From the NCBI GenBank assembly GCA_015039315.1, contig WIDE01000008.1:486721-550720 (forward strand): a stretch of DNA of 64,000 bases. Reading direction: 5' to 3'. A program made the translations under genes and the position numbers. Below, in pieces: positions 1 to 12,786 of this stretch. How positions within the stretch are numbered: the first letter of the stretch is position 1; the number at the start of each line of letters is the position of its first letter. Under the pieces are notes generated by a model. That model did no database searches. It had not been told where the DNA came from and saw nothing but the letters and a program-made list of their open reading frames with translations. Origin of the DNA: Clavulina sp. PMI_390. Its lineage: Eukaryota; Basidiomycota; Agaricomycetes; Cantharellales; Hydnaceae.

Positions 1-777
1 GAATGAAGCGGTGGCTAGAAAAGACTGCCGTGGCAATCTCGCCATTCGGTGCGAAGGGGCCGGTGAGCTCAATCCGAACGTCCGAGTATAGACGTGATCT
101 CCACATGAAGACCAAGTCCTTGCGGAGTTTGTCAATCCGATGGGCTTCAACATCTCCAGCAGTCTCTTCCTCTTCTTGGGAATCGAAGAGGAACTCGAAA
201 GCGTCCCCGATGCCGGCTCCAGTGTAGAGATACTCCAACTGGTTGGCGAACAAAGCTGGCAATACATCCGTAGACAAACGCAACATGCCTAGAGTCCCAG
301 ACGGGGTGGGCGACGCGCTGCCATCGCCGGTGGGAGAAATGACGGACCGTCCATCTTGGAGGGAGAGTGAAAAGGTTGACTGGGTGGGATTCTCGCCGGG
401 AAGAGGAGATGCGCTGAATATCCTCGACGCGCCATTGGGCCGCACATCGAAATATTGGGCAAGGAACGATGGAGGTGCACGAGCATATACGATAGCTAAT
501 GGGAGCGGAAAGGGGTGGTCACGAGACATTATCAGCTAGAGGGTCGGCGAAGCACGAAGCCCGATAGGGAAGGAAAAGTTGAGGACAGACCTTTGTGGCC
601 CCAAACGTCCTCTTGTGTGTCGCTATCATAGTCAGATGTGAGATCCCAGACGACATCTGGAAAACGCTCCTTGGCATGATCAAAAAGCGACTTGAGATCA
701 CGCTGCCAGGACTCGGTGGAGGCTGCGTTTGCCCGGGAGAGGGCGGACAAGGCAGGAACAGCAGCTGATACGGCCAT
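1..777 (-). CDS. BTB/POZ domain protein, 3' end outside window
   Basis: Two exons are visible: 777 to 591 and 495 to the window edge, joined by a 95-bp GT-AG intron (590-496) in phase 1. The 62-residue first exon is acidic and ends VWGHK. Exon 2 continues IVYARAPPSFLAQYF, then a segment LFANQLEYLYTGAG resembling the end of a BTB fold, an acidic spacer, and a second BTB-like start with YSDVRIEL and FSSHRF at the edge. The pairing of a short-range interaction motif with a 'SDV..F..HR' core is typical of BTB proteins in Agaricomycetes, often scaffold or ubiquitin-ligase adaptor proteins. The exact role is not known. The C-terminus is missing because the window ends, not because the gene is broken. 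Confidence 0.72.
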
Positions 778-1232
778 AGCAAGAAGCAGCTATGCTGGTG
801 ATGCTATCGGAAACGGCCAGTTCTCGGCTAGAGCCAGCAAGGAGGAACCTGACGAGAGGTGACGTCCAAGTGCAATGAACACGAGGCTCAGAGTTGAGGG
901 CCGGGCGCCAGGCGCAAGCGGTCTTTCCAGACTCGGTAAAGGCCGAAATCAGTAGCTGTGAGAATTTGAGTAGTTTTATGCGACACTTTTTCAGAAGATG
1001 AGAGGGATACTGGGAAAAGTAAGGAGATGGGGAAAGTTGGGCTGAATTGATACGGAAGATGCCAGGCGCATTCACGGTATCAACACATACATACAGACGC
1101 CAAATGGAAATAACGGGCCAGAGATAGTGATAGATGACAGGGTATGGTGGGTTTAAATAACGATCGATAGGTACAAAGCGCAGCTCGAAAGCAAAAGCAA
1201 AAGTCCATGAAGCAAAAGAACTGCGACAAAGT
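778..1232. other. intergenic, BTB gene promoter side
   Basis: This stretch lies upstream of the BTB gene and downstream of the MAP kinase stop, both on the minus strand. The open frames it holds show no recognisable protein and no fungal coding character. I see no RNA gene or repeat. Confidence 0.5.
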
Positions 1233-3019
<1,787 letters not shown>

Positions 3020-3342
3020 CCAGATCGAAAGTGCTAGGATAAGGGAAGGCTATCAGGGTGAAGGTCGAGATGACAGCTTTATGCAAGTATAGAAGCCACG
3101 AGTCTGAGAGAGGTTAAGGCACCAAACTCCGAGGCCGTCCGTTGCTCAGGGATTGCGATCGGAGGACAGGGGGATGACAGAAGAAAGTGCGTAAGGTCTC
3201 TCAGAGTTGTTCCAAGACGTTTTGCGCCCGAATTAGCTCTGAAGACGTCAGCCAAGCTGCAAATGTTGCCCAAGTGGGGATCGGCCACGGGAGATAATCC
3301 GGCCGGCTCCGAGACGGGCCACAGACCACTTCAACCATCCTC
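3020..3342. promoter_or_regulatory. shared divergent promoter of the MAP kinase and MMtag genes
   Basis: The two start codons face away from each other across 323 bp, so this interval must carry both promoters. I could not pick out a convincing TATA box or a named factor site. Confidence 0.5.
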
Positions 3343-4267
3343 ATGTTTCATTCTGGACCGATTCGGCCTGGTACGCGCGGCGGGCAGGGTCATTTCTCGT
3401 GGGGGGATGTATCTGGTGATAAGGATCGAGAAGTGAGTGCAGAATCCCCCCTTTACGTGACCTCGTGGTGGCGGAAGGAGCCAGCAGCTCAAGTTGTCAA
3501 CGCAACAACCAGAATTATCTCGGGCACTCTATCAATGCACCCACGGGACGTTGGCAAAAGAACAAAGATGTCCACTGGTACAATCGGGAGGAAGGAGAAG
3601 GCGATGACAAGGCCGAGGAACTGCGCAAAATCAAGCAGGCAGAGGACGATGCCATGGCGGTCGCACTGTGCGTCACTGCAGCTATTCCTATGCAATTCTT
3701 AAACAAATCTAACCAGATATTGCCCTGTTTTGCAAAACTGATTCATTTAGAGGTCTCAAACCCCGAGGAGAGCCCTCTACAGCTGAGGCCAACCCCAACA
3801 CCATTCCCATCGCTCCCAAAGAGCCAACTGAGGCTGATCTCGAGGCCAAGCGTCTTCTCAAGGAGGAAAAGCGCCGCCTCAAAGACGAGAAGCGTGCTGC
3901 CAAAGAGGAGAGGCGTGCTCGTCGAGATAGGGAGCGGGATGACGACGATTACCATCGTTCATCGCGGCGCGACCACGACCGAGACCGCGATGCGGGGTCT
4001 CATCGTCGAGACCATCGAGATGGCGGTTCTAGTCGGTACGATGACCCTCGTGAAAGATCTCGTCGTTATTCTCGGTCCCCGGACCCTCGAAATGCTCGCC
4101 AAAGAAGTCGCTCACCTCGAGGACCTCGCCGAGACCGGGAGTATGACTCACGACGTCCCAGATCTCCACAGCGCTCTCCATCCCCTCGTTCACGGTCTGG
4201 AGGTCGATATGAATCACCAATACGTGGTCCTCTTCCGGTTGATGATCGAACACCGCCGCGAAAGTAG
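3343..4267 (+). CDS. MMtag-domain (multiple myeloma tumor-associated protein 2-like) nuclear protein with RS/RD tail
   Basis: Three exons (3343-3432, 3513-3667, 3751-4267) join in frame. The N-terminal ~80 residues match the conserved MMtag domain: GTRGGQGHFSW, DKDRENYLGHS (formed across the first splice) and PTGRWQKNKDVHWY. Residues about 75-85 read AMAVALGLKPRGEP across the second splice. The remaining ~170 residues are highly charged: a KEEKRRLKDEKR-type stretch followed by RS, RD and SP repeats such as YSRSPDPRNARQRSRSPRG, ending TPPRK. The human member is a small basic nuclear protein, probably linked to RNA processing; the RS/RD tail here supports a splicing- or speckle-related role, but that is inference. 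It is transcribed divergently from the MAP kinase. Confidence 0.85.
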
Positions 4268-4626
4268 CCGTTGAGCCATCTTTCTCCATCTATTCCTCAT
4301 TGTAAAATTGCTTCAATTGGTGGTCTTCTCATTGCCTTTTGGAGCTTTCATGTCCCTTTGCAGTGACGGGCTTGGCAAAGTAAAACCAAGCGAAGATCTC
4401 CTTCACGGACCCAATATATTCTCGACACCTCGTGCATTGCACCAATTAATTCAGAACACCATTGCCATAATAGTAATGATGTAGAAGTAGTACTACTGAT
4501 ATCATAATGCACCTCAAAAAAGCCACTTTTTGTATCACACAAGTTTGATGACACAGAACCTCCACTGTCACGTGGGAACTCTGCCTAAGCTCACCCGCGA
4601 CTCTTCCTGCGTCATTCCACCCAACC
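4268..4626. other. intergenic, promoter of first Mn-SOD
   Basis: This stretch separates the MMtag stop from the SOD start. It carries one E-box (listed separately). No other gene is supported. Confidence 0.5.
4569..4574. promoter_or_regulatory. E-box CACGTG upstream of Mn-SOD
   Basis: A perfect palindromic CACGTG lies 53 bp upstream of the SOD start codon. In fungi this hexamer is bound by bHLH factors (Cbf1, Pho4, SREBP types). A six-base match can occur by chance, so function is only suggested by its position. Confidence 0.3.
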
Positions 4627-5740
4627 ATGTTCAGACTCGCGCAAAACGTTGTGAAGCCCACGCTCGGCCGTGCCTTCAGGGCTCCAGCAGCCATTAGCTC
4701 CCTGCACACCCTGCCTGACCTCCCTTATGGCTATGATGTGAGAATTCACGCAAAAATCATGTTCTCACCTGTGGAGGCCTCGAGCTGATGACCAACACTG
4801 TTGGATGATGATGTATCATCTTTTCAAAATATTCGATGTATGATAGGCCCTGGAACCTCATATCTCCGGCCAGATCATGAAGCTCCACCACTCGAAGCAC
4901 CACCAGACTTATGTCAATGCTCTCAACGCTGCTGAAGAGTCCTTGGCAAAGGCTCAGACGCCCAAAGACCTCATCGCTCTCCAGCCCGCTATCAAATTCA
5001 ACGGCGGTGGTATGTAACGCTTCTTATCACGATTTACTTCGGCGTTGCCGGATTGCCGGGCAATGGACTCACGACCTCCGTGATTCACATTCAGGTCATA
5101 TCAACCATTCTCTGTTCTGGAAGAACTTGGCTCCCGAATCGACTGGCGGAGGCAAACTCGAGGCGGGTCCTTTGAAGGATGCTATCGAGCGCGATTTCGG
5201 CTCGCTCGAGGAGCTCAAGAAGCAGATGAACGCTCAGACCGCCGCCATTCAAGGCAGTGGCTGGGGCTGGCTCGTACGTCGCTACTATTTCCCTGTTCAA
5301 TTCGCTGGTTCAAATTTGAATATCTGACTCCTGCTTCACTCTACAGGGCTACAGCAAGAAGCTGAACAAGCTCGAGATTGTCACCACCGCCAACCAGGAC
5401 CCTCTGCTTTGTTAGTTTCCAAGTCTATTTTGCGTTCATTCTATGATCTCACCACCCTCTCTCTCAGCGCATACTCCTCTGATTGGTATCGACATTTGGG
5501 AACACGTATGTCGGTCCTCGACCATTCAGTAGGGCCATTTTAACCAAGTCATCTTTCTCTTACTTCATAGGCTTTCTATCTCCAATACCAGAACGTCAAG
5601 CCTGATGTGAGTTCTAGTATAGTCCTACCACCCAGGTTACATACTGACTTGCTGTTTCCCTTGACCAGTACCTTAACGCTATTTGGAACGTCATCAACTT
5701 CAAAGAGGCTGAGGCGAGACTAGTCGCCGCATCACAATAG
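4627..5740 (+). CDS. SOD2: Mn-superoxide dismutase, mitochondrial (copy 1)
   Basis: Spliced exons give about 225 residues, the usual size with a presequence. The first ~28 residues ([18 protein letters not shown]...) are basic and amphipathic, as expected for matrix import. The mature part begins near [14 protein letters not shown]. Manganese ligands are all visible: His in LHHSKHH (about residue 51), His in [11 protein letters not shown] (about 96), and Asp and His in DIWEHAF. Second-sphere residues (the QTYV tyrosine and the glutamine of IQGSGWGW) are also present, the pattern of Mn rather than Fe enzymes. The protein converts superoxide to hydrogen peroxide and oxygen in the mitochondrial matrix. 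The first exon ends at 4737 and the second starts at 4847. A tandem paralogue follows in the same orientation. Confidence 0.95.
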
Positions 5741-6306
5741 ATAGGGTACTTTGTGTATCCCAGTGTCTTAGTCTATAATTTGCATCTCATGATTGGAATA
5801 TCTCCCTCCACATTGTGGAGCCTGGCGTTGGCCGCGTCCCTATGAAGCTTCTGGTCCAGTTTATAGCAAACACCGATAACTAAGTCTCGGGAATAACTCA
5901 GCCGGGACTGATGGGTATTGTTTTCAGCCATGTTTGATGCGATGGGTAGCATAAACCTCAAATGAGGATGTTGTGTTTGCGTCGGCTCTGTTTGAGAATC
6001 GAGCCAAATACCGCCTCCACAACCGCCGAGACACAAAAGTGTGGACGTGATTAGACACCTTCCCAATCGCCCAGGGTATCTTTGCTAGCTATGATGGACG
6101 TGCAGGAACCCTCTATATGGCAGGAGGTCACGTTCTTTTTGGTATAGCATTGCCCCTAGGATGCAAATCCGACCGTATGTATGTGCAGTTTTGAATCGGA
6201 TCGCAATCCATTTCACACTGTTTAGCTTGTTTTACCGAAGCTTATCCAAATCTTAGCAAAAGAATCCCTAATTGTGAGCCAGAAGGGGGCTGCATTCCAC
6301 CAAACC
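5741..6306. other. intergenic between the SOD copies, including a decayed duplicate
   Basis: This holds the 3' flank of SOD copy 1 and the promoter of copy 2. Part of it resembles the sequence that follows SOD copy 2 (see the pseudogene entry). No intact frame is supported. Confidence 0.5.
5967..6046 (+). pseudogene. probable relic of the UTP22 5' end carried by the SOD duplication
   Basis: This segment resembles 7577-7659, the leader and first exon of UTP22, at the same distance downstream of the neighbouring SOD. Shared blocks include GTGTTTGCGTCG near the start and ACAAAAGTGTGG/GCAAAAGTGTGG at the end. Codon-like correspondences (AAATACCGCCTC against AAACATCGTCTC) lie between them. The position of the UTP22 start codon reads ACC here, so it could not start translation. 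The alignment was made by eye and is diverged. Confidence 0.4.
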
Positions 6307-7406
6307 ATGTTCAGGCTCGCACGAAACGCAGTGAAACTAACGCTTAGTCGCAACTTCAGAGCACCAGCGACTCTCCGCTCTCTGGCTACCCTACCTGAGC
6401 TTCCTTATGCTCATAATGTGAGAAATCGCCTCGGCCATCGCTATCCGTCTCATTTGTGGTGTTGAAACTGACTGCTGGGGCATTATCCGCTCCCTCGCTA
6501 ACATGCTTGACGTCTGAAAGGCTCTTGAACCTTACATTTCGACCGAGATCATGGAGCTACATCATCTGAGACATCACCAGGCTTATGTTGATGGTCTCAA
6601 CGCTGCTGAAGCGGCCTATATAGCAACTACTAGCCCCAAGGAGCGGCTCGCTCTTCGGCCTGCTATCCAGTTCAACGGTGGTGGTACGTAACATCTAATT
6701 GACGATTTCTTGCCACTATCATAGTACTACTAATGCATTACTCACTTCTTACTGGGCTTGTTTTCTAGGTCATATCAATCACTCTTTGTTCTGGAAGAAC
6801 TTAGCTCCCGTATCAGCTGGTGGAGGCAAGCTTCAGGCAGGTCCTTTGAAGGATATGATTGAGCGTGATTTTGGCTCGCTTGCAGGGCTCAGAGAACAGC
6901 TGAACGCGCAGACCGCCGCCATTCAAGGTAGTGGCTGGGGCTGGCTTGTACGTCGCTCTTATTTGTCCTTCAGATCGTTCAGACCTGACTGTATAATCCC
7001 ATCTTCCTCCTTTAGGCCTATAACAAGCAGAAGACCCTCGAAATTGTCACCACACTCAACCAGGACCCTCTACTTGGTTCGTTCCCTCGACAGACCCGCG
7101 CCTACAACCTTGAGTAACCATTCTCTCATATAGATTCCGCTCCTCTGATTGGCATTGACATCTGGGAACATGTATGTAGGCCCTTGGATGCTTCATAAAA
7201 CTATCCTCATTCAAGGGTATTTCTCTTTTCCACAGGCTTACTATCTGCAGTACCTGAACATCAAGCCAGATGTGAGCCAAAACACATCGCCAAACGGGCG
7301 TACATTACTAATAGTCTGCTTCGATTAGTACCTCAACGCTATCTGGAATGTTATAAATTTCAATGAGGCCGAGGCGCGACTGCTTGCTGCACAGTCCAGT
7401 CCATGA
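6307..7406 (+). CDS. Mn-superoxide dismutase, mitochondrial (copy 2, divergent paralogue)
   Basis: The intron positions match those of the first SOD and every splice site is usable, giving about 225 residues ending AAQSSP. A basic presequence ([18 protein letters not shown]) is kept. All four metal ligands remain (LHH, GGGHINH, DIWEH), as do the gating tyrosine (HHQAYV) and IQGSGWGW. Changes cluster near the N-terminus of the mature enzyme: YAHNALEPYIS replaces YGYDALEPHIS, and MELHHLRHH replaces MKLHHSKHH. The gene therefore looks functional and under constraint, with possible change in the substrate funnel or subunit contacts. It is a local duplication of copy 1, in direct orientation, with start codons 1,680 bp apart. 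Confidence 0.9.
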
Positions 7407-7637
7407 AACCTTCCTTTCTGTACGAAATAACAGCCCGGCAGCAATGGAGCCCGGCGGTAGCTAGTTTCAACAGCGCTCCCAATCTAATCCATGGACCCGA
7501 TACTTAGTGCTCCAGCTCCGGTTATGAATGTCTTGTTATTACTGATAATGCTCAAGATTGCCAAGATGTCGAGCTTGATGTTGAGCTAGTGTTTGCGTCG
7601 AAGGGTCGCGGGAGCAGGACCAAACATCGTCTCAAAA

Positions 7638-10600
7638 ATGGGAAGGCGCAAAAGTGTGGCCTCGCTGCTCAAATCAAGCAAGGTTTGGAGAGCATACCTT
7701 AGGCGAATATAACTCACTCATATGTATAATTTGTGCCTTCAGCCAGATGCCATAGTGGTTGACAGTGATGGAGACCAAGAAATCTCCGATGACGGCCACA
7801 GCCCATCATACAATGCTGCATTAGACTCAGACGAAGAGATGGGAGAACCCGAAGAGGATGAAGAAGACGATAACATATCCGGAGATGATGCCTCTGATGC
7901 CAATATGGCAGACTCCGACTCCGAGGGTGCTGCAGCTCCTACTCTTCTCCCAAAACCCGATGGATCCACCTCAACTTGGAAAGCTCCTACAACTGATGAG
8001 CTCTCCAACATCAAAGCTGCTTCGGAACTATTCAAATCTAATGCTTTCAAACTCAAAGTGGGTCTTAGCTATATTCTTCTCGCCTAATATCTTGTGCGTA
8101 CTCATGGGCAAATCGTCCAAATCGATCGTGCTACAGGTTGAAGCTCTCCTTCCTCAAGTCCGGCCCAAACCCTCTATAAAATCCGTCATAGAACCTCTCC
8201 TTATGTCCCTTCATGAGAGCATACGCTCGATCCCATCAATATCGCCAGAGGCACCACTGCAAGCATTCAAGAAACTGCAGAAGGCAGGCACCCAAGTACT
8301 CACCGCTAAACCCGAACCAACCAAGGCGACGAACTGGAAGGTTGCTTTCGAACCACCATCAGCTATCCAGGTAGTGGGTGGCTGGCCCCACCAATTAACT
8401 ATCCTAGGTAGAAGAGAAACCAAATTCTCAGTGGACTTGGCCCTGGAGATGCCTGCAGTTCGTCCTCTCGAACATCGTTGTCCATGTTAGTGTCAATAAC
8501 CCTCTCTCTCCCTTGTAGACTCTATTTCAAGAAAAGGATTACCTAGATAATCGTTTCTTCCACAAGCGGGCATACTTTTTGGCTGTGGTAGCGAGCTCTT
8601 TGATGCGCTCTGCGAACACTCTTGGCATCGAAGTGGAGTATGAAGTTCCTGATGGGAATCCTCGTCAGTCCGCTATACTGGTAACGCCAGTGAAAGGTAA
8701 TGAACAACGCTCGCATTTCAGCCGAAAACTCGTCTGATAACAGCGTACAGGTAAATTTGTCGCCAAGAAGTACACATACTGTGTGCGGATCGTCCTCTCC
8801 CTCCCCAGCGACTCTCCAATATCGCTCTCCCGGCTCTCGCCAACGCATTCCAATCTACGCAGCCAGAACACCACCGACGAATCAACACCCTCGCCTCACT
8901 ATAACAACGATATCCTTCTCAATACTACACCTATGTCTCATCTCTTGATATTACACGCTCTCTGCAACGAGGTCCCAGCGGCTCGTGATGCCCATGCGCT
9001 ATTGCGAGTATGGGCATCTCAGCGTGGGTTTACCTCCAGCGACGAGCCCTCCGTAGCTGGTTTTGACGCGGTACATGAAAGCTGGTGGGCGCTGCTGCTA
9101 GCGTATGCTGTTTGGGGTGACGAGGAGAGTTCTGTGCTGGAGAAAAAGCGAAAAGCGCGAAGGACGGTTGGAAAGAATCTCAGTTCATACCAGTTGTTCC
9201 GTGCTGTGTTGGACCTCCTAGGTGAGAGTGTGCCATCCAGCAAATTCCAACCTCTCTGCCATCGACGCTGACGGCCATCGCATAGCTACCCAGGACTTTG
9301 TTGCTGATCCAGTCCGCACACGTTTGCCATCAGGGCAGGAGGTATGTGTCGCCTTATCAGTATTACCGTCCTGAATGACATGGTCTGACATCAGCTTTAC
9401 AGAAGGTGACCTTTTCATTGCAAGGTAATAAATATCCTGGATTTATTGGACCCTCCTCGCCATACAACTTCCTTCTCGATGTGCCTCCTTCCTCTCTCGA
9501 TCTGGTCGGTCGAATTTTTTCCTCAATCGCAAATACGTCTCACATATTCTCCCATAGCTCCGGCACGATGCTCGGACGACGTTACAGGCCCTTGACGCCC
9601 CTTCGCTCGCTGATGGGTTCGATACGGTGTTCTTGCAAGACCAACGCGGACTGCAAGGTCGATTCGATACCGTTATCCAGTAGGCCCATACTCCTAGCAC
9701 CCGGTTGTTTACATGTCTCATCATTCTGTCCTTTCAGTATTGAGCTCCATTCTTTGCTCCAGAGCTCAACACCCCAGGATTCATCTCTCAAATCTGATAT
9801 CATCATGAGATTGGATGCTCTCCTTCGTCGAGGCTTGGGGCAGAGAGTGAAACATTTCGCCGTAATGCGATCGCCTTCGAATCCACGCGCGGCGTTCTAT
9901 CCATCTCCGATTCCAAGCCTAGGTGACAGCTTCGATGTACTGGTTGGACTTGCTCTCGATCCCGAGCATGCACCCAAGCTCGTCGAGAATGGCCCACCTG
10001 CAGAGGACAAAGAAGGCTGCGATCTGTTCCGGTCCTTTTGGGGCCAGAAGTCAGAGCTACGAAGGTTCAATGATGGGCGTATTGTGGAGAGCGTTGTGTG
10101 GGACTTAACAGGCAAAACGACGAACGAACGATTCCATATTCCTGGGAGGATCGCCCGCTACATTGTGCAGAAACATCTGAACATCCCCGAAGATGCGATA
10201 ACCATCATGGATACTTCATACGATGAACTTCTTGCCACACCGTCTGACATCATCTCTCGTTATATCGCTTCATCGATTAATACCGCACCTGAGACACACC
10301 AACGACAGGCTCTGGCTGCCTTCGATGACCTCATCAAGGAGATTAAAGATATGGAGAATCTCCCTCTCAGTCTGGTGAACGCAGTGCCTGCAGACGCAGG
10401 CCTTCGTTATACAGCGCCATTCACCCCCCTTCCGTACACAGCACAATCGCTCTCTTCCCTCCCAGATTGCGCCAAGTTCATTCCAGTAGGAGAAATTATT
10501 CTTCAGTTTGAGCAGTCGACTCGCTGGCCGGATGACCTCGGTGCCATTCAGAAGGTCAAAGTAGCGCTTCTGGACGCTGTAGCCCAGGGGTTACTCAAGA

Positions 10601-11981
10601 AAGGCGCACCACATGCTGTTATTGCTTGGGATGATGATGCTGCTGAGCGACCGCTCGAGGATCACGTCGCTTTAGAAGTCATCCTCCCCTCTGGTTTCGC
10701 CTTCCGTGCCCGTGTTCAGCATGATCGAGAGCGTACGTTGATGGAGCGCACCATCTCTGACAAGCGAGGGACTCCTGATCACGAGAGGAAGCGGGCGCAA
10801 GCCGCGCTAGATCGACACACTCGGCGATTTATCTCGTCACCGGCTCATCATTCTGCAGTATTAGCTTTGCAAAGGCGTTATGCATCGTACGCTCATACCG
10901 TACGATTGCTCAAGCGCTGGTTCTCATCACATTGGTTGAGCCCACATGTCTCAGGTGAGGCAGCAGAGCTGATCTGTGCATATCTATACCTTAGCCCAGG
11001 AACGCATGATGCTCCCGCATCCGGACCGACGGGATTCGCTCGAGCTCTGGTATTGCTATCGCGGTGGGACTTCCGTGAAGACCCCCTTGGAATTCCTATA
11101 TATGCAGTGTCTTCCGCCTCAGAGTCCAAAGGCAGCCTCAACTTTTCCCCTAGTCACCTGATTAAAATCCGAGAGCAATTCTCCTCTCATCTGGCCATCG
11201 ATCCTGGACTGTCAAAAGGAGCTTGGGTGCTGGCTACTGAGCAAGATTTCTCTGGACGCCACTGGACTGCAGCGATTACCCCACTTATCGCAAGCAGGGT
11301 TCGTGAGCTCGCTAGAGCAGCTGTCTCTCACATGGACCAGTCTATTCTTAGTGGTTCTCTCAATGCTCGAACCATGTTCCAGCATCCCACTGGGGATTAC
11401 GACTTTATCATTCACTTGCGTCCCGAAGTCGTTACAAATTATCCATGGGGCATAGGGGCGAATCCCAAAGTTTGGGGCGGCGGTAAAAAGTATACAAACC
11501 TAGCTGAGGCCGTGGCTCCCCATATATACGGCTCAGCCATCCGCCTAGGCTTCAATCCTACTGCAACTTTTGTCCGAGAAATTCAGGTGAGACCTTAATA
11601 TATATCCTTTTTCTATGCAGTCGCCTTCTGATCAAAAAACACTCTAAAGCGGATATATGGGGATTCCGTAGTGTGGTTCTACGATTCTTTGGGCGGGACG
11701 AGCATTGGGGGTGTGTGGAACCCGTCGCTGAAGACTCCTCGCCCCTTCCGCGTGCTGTTGGGATTCTCAAGTAAGCCTGTCCAGGCGAGAGAAGAAAAGA
11801 GTTCAAGCAAGGTATATCCTGCCATGTTATTGATTTGTATCTAGCTGACACCTTCCTCCAGAAAATGAGCGTTTTGGTCAATGAAAGTGGTATCCTTGCT
11901 GAGATCGAGCGCCTCGGGTCCGGTTTAATCCAAAAAATCGAGGTAGCTCCTCCCAAGGATATCACTGATGAATCGGAATGA
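7638..11981 (+). CDS. UTP22: U3 snoRNP component Utp22 (Nrap/NOL6 family)
   Basis: The model begins ATGGGAAGGCGCAAAAGT (MGRRKSVASLLKSSK), splices to PDAIVVDSDGD, and runs to a stop after DITDESE. The N-terminus has a ~60-residue acidic region, then the Nrap fold: LLPQVRPKPSIKSVIEPLL, IQVVGGWPHQL, the large central exon (about 9.4-11.6 kb) with HIYGSAIRLGFNPT, and the C-terminal IYGDSVVWFYDSLGG and RPFRVLLGFSSKPV. Total length is about 1,150 residues, normal for the family. Utp22 works with Rrp7 and casein kinase 2 in the small-subunit processome, in early nucleolar processing of 18S rRNA. Stops in the raw frame near 11.6-11.9 kb are intronic. The first exon is short and is inferred from the splice and the ATG context. 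Confidence 0.93.
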
Positions 11982-12786
11982 TTTAAAACTTTTCTGTGCA
12001 TTATTGCTACATATACGTGTACTCTCTTTGACCTTGCATGGAATTCCTCTTAATGAAGAGCAATTGGCCAGTAACAGAATCAGGCAATGAATTGCGGTAG
12101 GGTGGCTTGCTATTCGGATACGTTAGCCCCGGCACGAGTCATATCTCTACAAACTTAGATTTCTCCCAATGGAGCAGCAGGTGACGATCGTCCTATTAAC
12201 TCTCTAATAGGCGGGTATTGGACAGTCGTGCAAGCCTCATATTAGGGAACCACGCTCCAAGGAATGGTATCAGTGAGGAACAAAGTGTCTGTTACAGAGC
12301 AAGCCCAAACATACTAGCTATGTCCAGGAAAGGGGTCGAGAAGACCTGGGGGTGCATGAGGGGCAAGATAGGCAACGTCGGGGTCATACGATCATACACA
12401 AATGTCATATTCGCAAACGACGCTCGTCTGGAATAATAGCTTGTGGTGATTAATCTCAGCGCAATACACAAGATATGCTAGCTATTGAGAACATTCTACA
12501 TGGAGAGGTAGGTTTCTATACCATTTCCTGATGAGATTTTGCTGCTGACGTATGGTATTTCTCGTCAAGGGTTAACGATTGGCCAACCAGCCCCAAAATG
12601 AGTCCGAAATTAATTAAGGGAAATGAGTGATACGCAGCTCTAATCAGGCGCCAGTGTTACAGCGAAGCCAAGGGATAAATAAAACGTCCGGCGGCAAGAA
12701 AAATAGAAGGGAGCGGAAGTGTAATTTGGCGGAGCCGAAAACACGATGAAATAAGGTAGCATAGCAGGGGGTGCTATCTCAGGCGG
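11982..12786. other. intergenic between convergent UTP22 and DUF6534 genes
   Basis: The flanking genes end toward each other here, so only terminators are expected. A 72-codon open frame near 12218-12436 has no recognisable content and is not called. I see no repeats. Confidence 0.5.

Noticed and set aside
11599..11690. apparent stop that would truncate UTP22 after EIQVRP
   Set aside because: GTGAGACC is a donor and the next exon (RIYGDSVVWFYD) matches the Utp22 C-terminus in frame.
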